Source of the DNA: Phlebotomus papatasi
Lineage: Eukaryota; Arthropoda; Insecta; Diptera; Psychodidae
Length of the DNA: 64,000 bases
Reading direction: 5' to 3'
Assembly: GCF_024763615.1 (NCBI RefSeq)
Contig: NC_077223.1
Location: 65,162,627 to 65,226,626, forward strand
Shown here: positions 11,112 through 21,386 of the stretch, piece by piece
Layout: each line of letters opens with the position of its first letter
Numbering within the stretch: the first letter of the stretch is position 1
Made by a program: the position numbers and the translations under genes
Notes under the pieces: model-generated
What the model was told of the DNA's origin: nothing
Seen by the model: the letters and a program-made list of their open reading frames with translations, nothing else
Databases searched by the model: none

Positions 11112-12089
11112 ATGGCGCAACAGGAGCAAACAAAGGTATTGCTAATAATTTTGTTTTTAATTGAATTTTTTATAAGAAATATTTTATTTTCTGTCCCATT
11201 TCAGAAAAGAAAGCGAAGCAAAAATTTCTCCGAAGAGGATAAAGAACTGCTTTTTGCAATCGTCAAACGATTTGAGAAGATTTTGGGCTCCAAGAAAACA
11301 AACAGTAGTACAAACTCACAAAAACTCCAAGCTTGGGAACAAATTTGCACCCAATTTAATGCGTCTGCTGAACAAAAAAGGACTGTACCACAACTGAAAG
11401 CAGCCTGGAAATCAAAAGTAGGTGTCATCAGAAAGAACTTGGCCAGTGATCGTCTACAGCGAGTTGCAACTGGAGGAGGTGCTTTTGTGCCTCGAACGAG
11501 CGATCAAAATTGCTTTTTATCTTTCATCCAGAAAAGCGTCCAGCCTTTGCACAATATTGATTCCTCAAATGACGTGTTTCCAATGGTAGATGTGTGCCAA
11601 ATTGGAGAAACAGTCTCCTCGAATTTCGACAATGAACCAAATTCTATCAATCGTCCAGAGACACCGGATGTACCAATCGAAGCCTACTCAGACGAGGAAA
11701 GTTCCGTGGAGTGTGATGTTCAATATGACGTTCCTCCTACAACCGAAGAACCAGGTAATCCAGAAACTGACACACGTGAACCTTCTCGATCGCAGATGAA
11801 TTTTCCTGTACAAAATCTTCAAAATCCTGTTTCTGGGAATTTTAGACGTGAAAGGGAGAGGGCAATTCAAAGCGAACGTGCAAGAAGGCAAAACAAGATT
11901 GAAAGGGCAAAACTTGAGGTATTTGTCGAGTTGAAGAAAACTACGGCTGCAATGAGAAAAGCTAACGAAGAAGAATTTAAAGTCAATATCGAAGCGGCAA
12001 AGAATAAGGCGGAGGCTTACAAACAGAAAAAAGACTATTACAAATTGAAACTGGAGCTTTTGCAATCGAATTCTGCAGGATATTCATAG
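11112..12089 (+). CDS. Harbinger Myb/SANT-like DNA-binding protein (2 exons)
   Basis: The companion protein of PIF/Harbinger transposase, thought in this family to bring the transposase to the nucleus and to the transposon ends. The first exon is 11112-11135 (MAQQEQTK), followed by an intron at 11136-11204 (GTATTG...TTTCAG, 69 bp) and an exon to 12089. The intron length is a multiple of three and free of stops, so an unspliced reading also stays open, but its hydrophobic insert (LLIILFLIEFF) is clearly intronic. The spliced protein is ~302 residues. KKRKRSKNFS may be a nuclear localisation signal. Residues ~15-90 form a Myb/SANT-like trihelix with spaced tryptophans (QAWEQIC, KAAWKSKV). The middle is acidic, and the C-terminal ~80 residues are a charged coiled coil. 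It converges on the transposase gene. Confidence 0.85.
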   Translation: MAQQEQTKVLLIILFLIEFFIRNILFSVPFQKRKRSKNFSEEDKELLFAIVKRFEKILGSKKTNSSTNSQKLQAWEQICTQFNASAEQKRTVPQLKAAWKSKVGVIRKNLASDRLQRVATGGGAFVPRTSDQNCFLSFIQKSVQPLHNIDSSNDVFPMVDVCQIGETVSSNFDNEPNSINRPETPDVPIEAYSDEESSVECDVQYDVPPTTEEPGNPETDTREPSRSQMNFPVQNLQNPVSGNFRRERERAIQSERARRQNKIERAKLEVFVELKKTTAAMRKANEEEFKVNIEAAKNKAEAYKQKKDYYKLKLELLQSNSAGYS

Positions 12090-12120
12090 AAAAAATAAAG
12101 TCCATTTTCTACGTGAATTA

Positions 12121-13237
12121 TTAAATTGTATTAATTATTACATTTCTTGTTGAATTGTCTGGCAATGCTTCATGCAGGTTTCTCGCAACTGGATGAATTT
12201 CTTGATACAGAGCTGGTAGTGGTATTTCCGGGGGTGGTGGAGATGGCTCATTTAAATCCCTTGCAATATTGTGTAAAATAGCGGTAGCTGTAATCACCTT
12301 CAAAGTATTTTTCAGTTTTTGGCGAGACTTCGTTTGTAAAACGGGAAATCTTGTTTTCCACACTCCAATACAGCGTTCGACTAAATTGCGAGTAGTCTTG
12401 TGTATCCTGTTATATTTTCTTTCTTGTTCCGTGAGTGGATTCGAAAGTGGAGTCAGTAGATAACTCTTGTTAGCATAGCCATTGTCCCCTAACAAAAAAT
12501 AACGGCCAAAATAATTTTCCTCGCACTTCATTTTCAAAGTTGAAAAATTGAAGATAGTTTGATCGTGAGCTGATCCGTGCCACCTGAAAATGGTTATTTT
12601 TATTTCTGGTTAAAGAAAATCGTAAGAAGAGTAATAAAAATATTTACCTCGCTACCAAATCCATTATTCGCATATCAGCGTTGCAAGTCACTTGACAATT
12701 GATTGAAAAATATCCTTTCCGGCATCGAAACAATTCAGCATCAAGCCCTCCAGGAGATTTGCACGGTATATGCGTTCCATCAATGAGCCCAACCACTCGA
12801 GGAAATCCAAATTTTTCGTAAAAACTTTCTACGTATTGTTGTTGCTGCTCCGGAGTTGGAAGACGGACAAAACGATGAAATAGTTTGGCGATTTTCAAAG
12901 AAGTTTCGTTGATTGTTCTACATACTGTAGATTGGTCAATGTTTACTAAATCTCCTAACACTCTTTGGAAGCTACCCGTGGCATAGAATCGCAGTGTTAT
13001 CAACAGTTTATCCATTGAGGAGAGAGGATCTCCTCGAGTTTCTTCAACATCTTCCTTAATGAGACAATTTATGTATGAAACACTGGTCTTCATGAATCGA
13101 TACCTCATCCAGAACTCGTAGTCAGAATAATATTCCATCGGATGAAGTCTTTCACGGAAAGTTGTAGAAGGCTTTCTATTTTTGTCAGCCAACACTGCTA
13201 CTTCGAACAAATTATCAATTTTAATAATTTGCGACAT
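12121..13237 (-). CDS. HARBI1-like DDE transposase (2 exons)
   Basis: Cuts and joins the transposon ends. Exon 1 is 13237-12648, the intron is 12647-12584 (64 bp, GTAAAT...TTTCAG) and exon 2 is 12583-12121. I chose the methionine of MSQIIKIDNLFE because it gives 350 residues, close to human HARBI1 (349 as remembered). An in-frame ATG 45 bp upstream (13282) is also possible. The DDE triad is visible: first Asp in GLIDGTHIPC, second Asp in GSAHDQTIF (encoded just across the intron), and Glu in NLVERCIGVWKTRFPVL. The N-terminal half has the helix-turn-helix-like segment LGDLVNIDQSTVCRTI. No frameshift or stop is seen, so the gene could be functional. Related elements elsewhere in the genome would be expected. 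Confidence 0.92.
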
Positions 13238-13961
13238 TTCTGCCTCACAAACTCTTTGGAACTGTACAAAATACACAAACATTTGTTTACATTTTTGACA
13301 TTTTGGTCACGCTATAAATGCCATAAAATAGGGTTGCCATATAAAAAAAGTGATTTTGTCAAGCTCTTATTCCAGGTTTGAACATACGAAAAAATATTTA
13401 ATCCAGACCTAACTTTAACCCTAGACTAGCGCTAATCTGTGGTTCAACTTTAATTATTCTTCGTTTCAACATTCAGCTGTTAGATAAAATCATTGTGATA
13501 ATTTGCAAATTTTCTTTCACGGGCTGATTGAATAAGTATTCCAATAAACCCTGTGTTGTAAATAAATTGATAAAATAGATTTCTTGAAAAGAAATTATAA
13601 ATTCGTAAAATTATCACTCATTAATCGTTAGATCGCATGATTTTTAATCAAAAGTCGTAAGATCGTATGATATTTACAATATTTGTGATATTTATCGTAT
13701 GATAACTAACTTTCCACTCCTTCTGGTCTAGGATAGGGAGGTCCATGCTGTGTGAGCATGATTAAACCACAATTGACTTCTCTCTAAACGAACATTTGCG
13801 ATCTCTTTCTAACGATGAGAGATTATTGACAACTTTCAAATATTGACCGTTACAATTTTAATAGAAGAACCGAGTTCTACAAGATAAAAAAGTCATCGAG
13901 TTTAATACAAGTTAAGGCGGAAAATTAGTCTGCTTAATATTTTTTACTTTATTCTTTCAGT

Positions 13962-14000
13962 CAACGTTTCGTTACTGAACGCTGGGACCTTCTTCAGGGC
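13962..14000 (-). other. Penelope-like terminal motif (possible hammerhead relic)
   Basis: On the minus strand GCCCTGAAGAAGGTCCC is followed by AACGAAACGTTG. The CTGAAGA...CGAAACGTTG combination is typical of the terminal repeats of Penelope-like retroelements, where it is part of a hammerhead ribozyme. Stem II between the two cores does not pair well here, so this is probably a degraded fragment. No reverse transcriptase was found beside it. Confidence 0.3.
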
Positions 14001-14892
14001 AGCAAGAATCTGGGACTATAATGATCAGGGATTTATTAGTATCACTACTTTTTACTGATTTGCCTTTTGGTTATTCCACATACATCTTCCACATTGGTTT
14101 CCCACTGGTAATTGATAAGAAAGGGTCAATAAGAGAATTAGTGATCCCAATTACTAGTGATCCCAATATTACCCTAATTATTGTTCTCTCAAATTTTTGA
14201 TGCTCTGAAGAAGATTGCATCCAAGATCCAGGATACATAAACCAGACAGAATTCTAGCCTTGATTTTTAGCGAATGATAGACAAGACCGGAACTTTTGTG
14301 GAACACTATTGATCTCACTAACGATCGATACCACTGTGACCAGTCTCATGGAAGCATCCTACCTGTGGGTACCGGTTTTTCGCAATAGCACAGCCAAGCG
14401 ATACAAAATGAAAAGGAAATTATACGGAAAAATATGATTCTCATTTAGGGGAAAGCGCGCTAACTTCGGACAACTCATGCTTGGAACAACTCAATCTTTT
14501 CTCTATGTTCTTAATGGATTTGACCCATGGCTCTTTTAACCCTCTATCGCTCTTGAGTCACTCCAAAGTAGCATTACTAAAATCGCATTTCCTGAGACAA
14601 TAAAGATTTTATTTATTTAAAATTGCTTTAGTACCCTCACTCATAGTCTTACTAACATTTTTTGAAGTTTTGAATTCGAATATTTTGGATCAATTCAGAT
14701 CAAGACCTTTCCAACGATAGTCGCGCTCCTTATCAGGGCCATTCCTTAATTTCCCAAGAATCAGTGCTTTGACCCATTTTGATTACATATAAGTTACCTG
14801 TTTCTTCAGATTCTTTCTTGAAAACCTTCTCAACTAGTATACGCTTTTATAGACTTTTTACTGTTTCTTTTTCAATAATACACAAAGCCTCA

Positions 14893-15215
14893 AACGTTTT
14901 GCAAAATTCTCGAACTCGTGACTTAGATGCTATACCTTCAAAATACTTTCGCATCGTTTACCCTTTACCGCTTCACAATTGATTTATATAACAGACTGAA
15001 TCACTTAAAAGTTAAATAAAAATGGTATAGTAGTATTACAATTGATCGTCAAACAATTGTTACTTATCGATTTATAACTGATTTGAATCGGTTCAGACTA
15101 TCAGAAATTCCAAGACCTTTGCAAACGAGCTCAAATTGACCCCATTTCCTTGAGAAATACGTTCTTGGGAGTTTTTTGAAACTTGGTCTCTGAAAAACGC
15201 TATTAGGCATGATTC
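14893..15215 (+). repeat. Copy of an unclassified dispersed repeat
   Basis: Shares an ordered series of blocks with 50232-50600 and 51445-51772: an ACTTAGATGCTATACCT block, a TTTACC...CGNTTCA block, an ATCATTTATAA block, then TCAGA...TCAAGACCTTT and TTGAGAAATACG. No terminal repeats or coding capacity were identified. The family is recognised only by comparison within this window. Confidence 0.5.
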
Positions 15216-16466
15216 AAAGGTAGTTCTTCGTATTTTTTCGTTTTTTGGCTTTTCGGGATTTTGACCCATTCGGGATTTTGGCTGGCACCGATCAAAAAAT
15301 GAAAAACTTGCACAACGCCTGTTTTTTCAAAGACTTTTAGAGAGGAAAAGGAGGAGTGGAAGAAAGTTTAGATCATGCTAACAGCTATTATGTCGACTTA
15401 TGAGATGGGGTCCCATGAAAGGTTCCAGATTGTTATCTCCAACCGTTTGGCTTCAAGGTCTGGTAACGATCGGGAAGACGGGCGAACAACGTAACACCAA
15501 AAAAATCGACACTTCAAATGTCCAAAATTCTACCAAAATAAATCGAGGAATCATTTCAAGCCATCTCTGTGGAGTTAGAGCAGTAAAACATTTTTAAAAT
15601 AACTAACAAGGTTAATCGGATCGGAAATGAATCGGTAAACAACCAGTAATTTGAATAATTGTCAACAAATGCAATTTGTTTAAACATTTTCAACTCTTTT
15701 CAATTGAAAGAAATCAATATAACTAACTAAACTTACTAAGCAGATCGAACAATTCGTGATTTTTTTCAGTATATTATGTAGATTGTTTTATTCAAAGTTT
15801 TTAGAAAAGGTTAAAAATCATCATAAACATATTTTCTCTCAACGTTACAGAGATTGAAAGAAATAACATTTCACAGTTTTGCACTAAAACCATAAATTTT
15901 TCTTTTATTGTATGTAGTTAAAATGGGTTGTTGAATGCTATTGATTTAGCATCAGATCATCAACCATTGTCTAATGAAACTTCACATATTTAATAGCTCA
16001 ATTTATTGGGTATTTGAATGTAACATAAAATCAGTTTTTTAATGTTTAAATGCTTTAAACTGAAAGCCATTATTGATATTTAGTTAGATCGATGGCACTT
16101 AGATTAATTTAATTGTTTGACGTGTTTTCTGGCACATTAAACACAAAAGAAAAAACGGTCTAAACGGATAAGTGTATAACGGACGTTATACACTTACGGA
16201 CTACTGGCTATAATCTTGATTTTTTCTGTAAAACAAATTTGGAAAAATACCAAAAAATTGTAGATCATATCATAAAATTCTAATTTTATGATTTTTGAAA
16301 TTTGTTTTAGGTAAAAATTTAAAAAACTTCTGTAAGAATTTTATAAGTATATAACGTCCATAAGTAATGACTCTATTCTAGAGTTTTTTCTTGGAACTTT
16401 ATCCATTTATACGGTTTATACACAATTTTATAAAGATATTTCTCAATACAAAAAAATCTGGATACA

Positions 16467-16512
<46 letters not shown>

Positions 16513-17172
16513 AGTCAAAAGAGAGGTGAAGTATAATTTGTCTGAAAATTTAAAAATTGCAAAGTTATACTAAAATGTTATATCTTAAACACATAACTCA
16601 ATAGATTTAATAGTTCAAGCTGTATTAAAAAAAAACTTTCAAACAAGATGAACTATAAAAAAAAAACTAGAGTCAGAGACTGCAGCCATAAATTGAATTC
16701 ATTGCGGAATTTATGGCTTACGATATTTATTGATTGAAGTTATTTTTACGTCTCTTATATTGCATTATTTCTCTTCTCAATTCCTTATCATATTATATTA
16801 TTTTTCTTCTCTGAAAGACTTTTCACAAGTATTCTTTCAAAATTTATTCATTTTTCTTTTAGGAACTCGAAGAGGAAAAAATTGAGTGAAATCTTGAGGA
16901 GTTGAAATGTTTTAAATTGATAAAGAAGTCCATGAAGACGAGTTTTTGGGAGTGAAAAAAAATAAAACGAGAGAAGTGTATGAGTGAATACTAAACCATG
17001 CATACATTCCTTTTCTTTTTATTAGAAGCAAGAAAAGGCAATTTTTCCTGGCTTCATTTCTTTTTTTTTTGGTAGATGAAGGGGATACTCTCTGAGTCAT
17101 ATGAGAATTTTCTGCAATATGATGCTTTTGGGGTAACAAGAAGAAAACAGCAAAAAAGGAAAGGATACTCAC
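15216..17172. other. MCU intron DNA without a recognised gene
   Basis: Includes a degenerate GGGATTTTG minisatellite relative near 15255, a 28 bp hairpin at 16169-16196 (TAAGTGTATAAC and its inverted copy around GGAC), and short LINE-like debris near 15400-15600 similar to 57540-57620. No open frame of note. Confidence 0.4.
16475..16509. repeat. (AT)n microsatellite
   Basis: About 17 uninterrupted AT dinucleotides preceded by an A-run. Confidence 0.95.
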
Positions 17173-17376
17173 CTGTTTTGTAATACAATAATAAGCGTAC
17201 GCTGCCATGGCTGTGCCATATGTGACAAAATATGTGACGGGCTCCATAATATCCCATGAGTATTCCCACCAGGTCAATCTGGCGATTATTCCAAATTGAA
17301 CAGACATAAATCCCAGACCAACCCACGTGAGAATGTTAGTTCTTCTCACAGCTTTCATCTCCAGTTCGCACTTTTT
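17173..17376 (-). CDS. Mitochondrial calcium uniporter, pore exon
   Basis: A 204 bp, phase-0 exon between TTTGTAG and GTGAGT encodes 68 residues holding both transmembrane helices and the selectivity filter of MCU. TM1 is ILTWVGLGFMSVQFGIIARL. The WDIMEPVTYF signature follows, with the DIME acidic ring (Asp and Glu) that binds calcium at the pore mouth. TM2 is VTYGTAMAAYAYYCIT. This stretch is almost identical to animal MCU and settles the gene's identity. KKCELEMKAVRR before TM1 is the end of the coiled coil. The protein works as a tetramer in the mitochondrial inner membrane with EMRE and MICU regulators, none of which are encoded here. An unspliced reading past the donor runs into T-rich intron and is not coding. 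Confidence 0.97.
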
Positions 17377-18189
17377 CTACAAAAAAAAACCACAATCAGC
17401 AAAAAATAAACGAAGATAACAAGTGAGTAAAAGGTAATTTTGGGGGTAAAAAAATTTAAAGGATTTTCAAAATCTCCCGAAACCCCAATATCTGTCCCAA
17501 ATCTCTAGGAAATAAAGGTTTTAGACAAAAGACTAACAACAACAAAAACAGACATTGAAGGGAAAACACGCATCGATGAGAATAAATATTGCATAAGGGG
17601 AAAGAAGAAAACAAAAAGAAGCTCTGCAAAAGAGCTTTTCCTCCCCTTTTTGAGGAATTGAAAACATTCCATGAACCCCTCATACATATCAGCAGTGATT
17701 CTTTCATAATCACAACTATTGTAAATCTGCATTTAAGTTAAATACCCCCGATCAAGCTCTTATTCACAAGGTTTCATCTTAATTCCACTCTTACCCCTTT
17801 AAGGACGAGAGGCCGAAAATCGGGGGTCAGAAAATATCACTTTTTCTGACTTTTTAGAACAAAACACAACTTTAGAGGACCGTAGTAAAAATTTCATTTT
17901 TGGGTCACCAGTGGCCCAATCGTCCTAAAAATTCCAAAAAATAGGGGAAGGATTTCAGGTTTCGTATAAATTCTGGCTTCAAACACTCCATATTTTTCCC
18001 ATCAACAACAAAGTAAAAATAGATACATTTTGACCTTAGAAATTCTACAAATTCCGCACAGGAAAAAGTTTTGTCACCATACGGACAAAACGAGAAGTAA
18101 AAATGTCATTTTTTTCCTTTACTGAGCCTCGAATTTTTTAAACTCCAGCTGTGTATGAAGAAAATATATAATTTTAGGTGTCTTAGAGG
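17377..18189. other. MCU intron, no gene
   Basis: Begins just upstream (minus strand) of the pore exon. Near 17944 there is one end of a TAGGGGAAGG-type MITE, related to the element at 24205, without a clear partner end. The rest is unremarkable AT-rich DNA. Confidence 0.4.
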
Positions 18190-18200
18190 CTCTAAATCAA

Positions 18201-18671
18201 CAGACACTGGTAAAAATAAAAGGGTCAAATTGACCCTTTTCCAAAGGATGGATCATATTTGACTCTTTGAGAGGGTCACCAGATACCCTTCGAAAGGGTC
18301 ACGGTTTTGACATTTATTTAATTCCGGAATAAACGAATAAAAAAACAATGAAAAAGTGATCTTTGGTGTTCGCTCAGATGAGAGAAATATGATATCAGTA
18401 ATAAGTTTACAATAAAACATGATTATTCGTGATAAATGTGCATACTAAATTTCAAGAGATACAAAAGTGAACCTTTCAAAGGGTCAAATACGATCCATCC
18501 TTTTGAAAAGGGTCAATTTGACCCTTTTATTTTTACCAGTGGAGGTGTGCAAGAACCGTTTGAAACCGAACAAACGTCAAATGAAACTTGTACGTCAATG
18601 CGGTCAAAACGCTAACTGAACAAACTTATTTTGACATTTATTCGGTTTCAAACGGTTATTGCACATCCCTG
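18201..18671. mobile_element. hAT-type MITE split by a second foldback element
   Basis: Removing the insert at 18205-18541 leaves CAGAGGTGTGCAAG at the left and the inverted TTGCACATCCCTG at the right, around an AACCGTTTGAAACCGAA palindrome. This matches the intact 128 bp element at 52673-52800. An 8 bp repeat CTCTAAAT lies at 18190-18197 and 18672-18679, as expected for hAT. The left copy is separated from the element by CAA. Confidence 0.7.
18205..18541. mobile_element. Foldback MITE nested in the hAT-type MITE
   Basis: Ends CACTGGTAAAAATAAAAGGG and its exact inverted copy. The inverted symmetry runs ~75 bp through GGGTCAAATTGACCC and GGATGGATC. GA stands on both sides (18203-18204 and 18542-18543), and the host MITE continues across. 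Interior non-coding. Confidence 0.75.
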
Positions 18672-18679
18672 CTCTAAAT

Positions 18680-19373
18680 CGTCTCAATCGATTTTATGCA
18701 ACCCCCTGCAAAACTATTCCTAAATCGAAGCCGTTCCATATCGTCACACACGTTCCTATAAAGGTTCTTTTGAGGCTGAATTATACTCAGGGGTACCCTT
18801 GAGAACATTAACCCACAGAATTTGGCAGTTAAGTTTTAAGTAAAGGAAATGTCTTCAAAGAACCTTTAACTCTTGACCCCAATCTCTCGATTTACGATAG
18901 ATTGGGATAATCCTTTACCGTTAAAGTTTACGGTATAGATATTCTTGAAAATTAGCTTATTATATAGTTTTCTATAGCAGTTTTCCTTTTTCTTCTATAT
19001 TAAGAATTTTGTCTTCTTGAAAAGTACTGTAGAAGCGGTAAACCTTGCTCCCTGCTGTTAGTAAGCTTTTCTTTAATTCTATCAATAAAGGATGGTTTTC
19101 TCCAATCAGACATGATCGGTAGGATCGGTGAAGAGTATCCTTAAAAGGTAGAATTCAAGAAAAGCTTACGAAAGTTTTTTTTCTTTAAGTTTGAAGCTGG
19201 TTGGGAGGACATATTGGGTGTAAATACAAATAGATTTTGATTCTCCAATAGTGTCTTGGATAAAAGGTAAATGCAACTCTATTTGCACAAATAGCCGTTG
19301 ATGTTCGAAGAATTCAAGTTCACTAAATTTTCGAACAAGGTGCGGAAAATTTATCAAATATCACACTAAAAGG
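18680..19373. other. MCU intron, no gene
   Basis: No protein motif, repeat with ends, or splice-linked exon was recognised on either strand. Confidence 0.35.
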
Positions 19374-19388
19374 CTCTCAAGAGAGTTA

Positions 19389-19834
19389 AGATTTAAGATT
19401 TGTCTATGGGTCGGTTATATTCCTTGCGGAACCGCTGCACCCAGGCCACTTATTTGGGCCCATTATGCACTCCCCATTCTCCTTTTCTATCTTAACCCCC
19501 AAGGCGAGTAAACCTGCTCCATATCACAGTGCTCTGTGTGCGTTCTGATACACACAGTACCGCTTTATATCACGGTAAACCAACCTTGGTTTGTGGATCT
19601 GGGCAGTGAATGAGTATTTGTATTCGACTGAACTCTGCATGTCGAAACTTATTTCCTATACCAACCTCTCTTTTTAGGCGGTTCATTGTCAATGTATTGG
19701 CATTACTTTTCCATTCATTCACTGGACGAATTCGAGACTATTACAGCAGCTGAAAAATCTGCAGCTGCCTAGTCTCGAACCCTCGACCTCACAGTCACAG
19801 AGCCACTGCTCTATCCACTGATCCACTGAGGCCC
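19389..19834 (-). mobile_element. Full-length tRNA-derived SINE with 15 bp target duplication
   Basis: CTCTCAAGAGAGTTA is repeated exactly at 19374-19388 and 19835-19849 around this 446 bp unit. On the minus strand the 5' end is tRNA-like: GGGCCTCAGTGGATCAGTGG contains a pol III A box (TGGATCAGTGGATAGAGC), and GAGGGTTCGAGACT is a good B box about 45 bp later. The remainder is a tRNA-unrelated body, and the 3' tail is an AAATCTT-type repeat. Exact target duplication implies recent insertion. No coding potential. Confidence 0.8.
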
Positions 19835-19862
19835 CTCTCAAGAGAGTTACTCAGTGATTATA

Positions 19863-20094
19863 CAGTACTCTCGCTCAATCGGCTCTTTTCCAATCGGGCG
19901 AAAAATGTTGTTGACAATTTTCACGTTTAATTATGAAGCTAATTTGCTCAAATTTCCTTTAGTTCTTCCTATTTTATCGTGATTCTTTATAATTGAGCGC
20001 TTTTTGTGGAATTTACAAAGGCTTTGACGCCCAAATCTATCGATAAACCGGATGACATTTCGCCCCAAATGTCCATTTGAAAGAGAGTCTACTG
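19863..20094. mobile_element. pogo/Tigger-like MITE
   Basis: Flanking TA at 19861-19862 and 20095-20096. The ends are CAGTACTCTCGCTCAATCGG and, inverted, CAGTAGACTCTCTTTCAAATGG, the CAGTANNCTCT start used by pogo/Tigger elements. Non-coding. A fragment of the same terminus (GACTCTCAAATTCGGACA) lies near 20366. The related transposase pseudogene is at 22691-24520. Confidence 0.65.
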
Positions 20095-20528
20095 TAAAGT
20101 GATTAAATAATGGGATAGGAATACTAAAACTAAACATCGTTGTGTTGTTTTTTTCCCCACATGCAACCGACACATTCTGACACTGCTTGAGCACTTCGAA
20201 ATTCGAACAGGATGTACCTCAGCCACTTTGCGGAATTATCAAGAAGTAAGAAAGTCTCTTTTTTGGCTTTACAAATAGATTTTCCAATTTTTCAAGATCT
20301 ACCTGTGGATAGTAAGATTTAACAATAAGTACAGAAGATTTAGAAGCAAGATTTAAATATACAGAAGACTCTCAAATTCGGACATTTGGGACCGAAATGT
20401 CACCCGAATTAGAGAGAAATTCGGGTGTCAAACTGTTTGAAATGCAACAACTTTTTGTTCATCTATATAATTAGATCAAGTTTACATAATATTTAACTTG
20501 AATTTCAGTATTATTACTTTCTAATTGC

Positions 20529-20745
20529 GGATCTCAGTGACGCAATAGGTAAGACCGTTAGTCTTGGGCGGATGAGATCTCTGACTCGACTCTTACAGTT
20601 ATGAATTCATCGTATCGAGATACTTTATTTGCTGTTGTAATGTGCCCCATGTTGGTAGAATCTGCTGATTGTAGATCGCTCAGGAACGCCTTCCCCGTAG
20701 TGAATGCTACTTCCGTGCTCCTGAAGTCTTTTGGGCAGAGGTGGT
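20529..20745 (+). mobile_element. Candidate tRNA-derived SINE
   Basis: Begins GGATCTCAGTGACGCAATAGG, an A-box-like tRNA head, followed by a unique body and ending near GGTTAATTT. TTATTACTTT occurs on both sides (near 20512 and 20749), a plausible but imperfect target duplication. The B box is weak. Confidence 0.45.
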
Positions 20746-20811
20746 TAATTTTATTACTTTTTTATCACATGTGAAAATGTCTTTTTTCTAGACATTCAGT
20801 TGCTTGAACCG

Positions 20812-20886
20812 GGCGGGACTGTCGAGTCAGGGATCTCACCGCCCAAGAGCAAACGCTCTTGCCTGTTACGCCACTGAGATCTCCAG
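20812..20886 (-). mobile_element. tRNA-like SINE head, inverted relative of 20529
   Basis: On the minus strand GATCTCAGTGGCGTAACAGG, then GGGCGGTGAGATCCCTGACT: the same head as at 20529 with about 80% similarity by eye. It runs out after CCGGTTCAAG, so it is a head fragment. Confidence 0.45.
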
Positions 20887-21284
20887 CATCATCCCTTATA
20901 TAGTCCGGAATGAGCTTCACAAGTCTTAAAGATAGTTTTTCGTTTAAAAGATTTCGTCGTGAGGTCTTTCCAATTTCATTCGTTTATTGTTGTTTTTTTT
21001 TTAAATTCTATTCAAGCTTGAACGGCTTGATGTAAGTATTGTACATAAAGATACATCCTGCCAATTTATTCGACTTATTATCCATAAGGCAAATTACTCA
21101 TGAAAGAATCACAACTCCCATAAGTTAATACAGACTTATTACAAGCTTTTTCTGAGTGTTTGGAAAAGAAAAGCTTTCTAGTGTCTTCTTTTATCCTTTC
21201 ATTTCTTCTCCCTTCCTTGAATGAAAGACTATTTTTCCCAAAAAACACTCACTCTTCCCCATTTATTATCTGTTTGTGCCTTAC

Positions 21285-21386
21285 CTGTTCCAAGGGTGTA
21301 ATTTTACTATTCAACTCCTCGAGCTTTTCATGCAATTCCCGTTCTTTTTTAATCTGATGCTCACCAACATTAAGTGCCTCATAGAG
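21285..21386 (-). CDS. Mitochondrial calcium uniporter, coiled-coil exon
   Basis: A 102 bp, phase-0 exon (acceptor TTTTTTAACAG, donor GTAAGG) encodes 34 residues, LYEALNVGEHQIKKERELHE through ITPLEQ. It corresponds to the first coiled coil of MCU between the N-terminal domain and TM1 (human LYTTLCIEQHQLNKERELIE, from memory). It joins the pore exon across 3,908 bp and the upstream exon across 22,981 bp. The latter intron contains the Polinton. Confidence 0.93.

Larger units (their letters stand above)
10938..13479. mobile_element. PIF/Harbinger DNA transposon, apparently complete
   Basis: The element is bounded by TTA at 10935-10937 and 13480-13482, the 3 bp TWA-type target duplication typical of PIF/Harbinger. 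The terminal inverted repeats begin CAGCTGAATGTTGAA at both ends, with 25 of 27 terminal positions matching. A second inverted pair, TGGAATAAGAGCT, lies further in (near 11092 and 13375). Inside are the two genes of an autonomous Harbinger: a Myb/SANT-like DNA-binding protein on plus and a HARBI1-like transposase on minus, converging with 31 bp between stop codons. Both frames are open, and the catalytic residues are present. It sits in the last MCU intron. Confidence 0.92.

Noticed and set aside
17456..17732. Minus-strand frames that might be an extra MCU exon
   Set aside because: The flanking exons join in phase without them, the translation is T-rich intron-like sequence, and nothing matches MCU.
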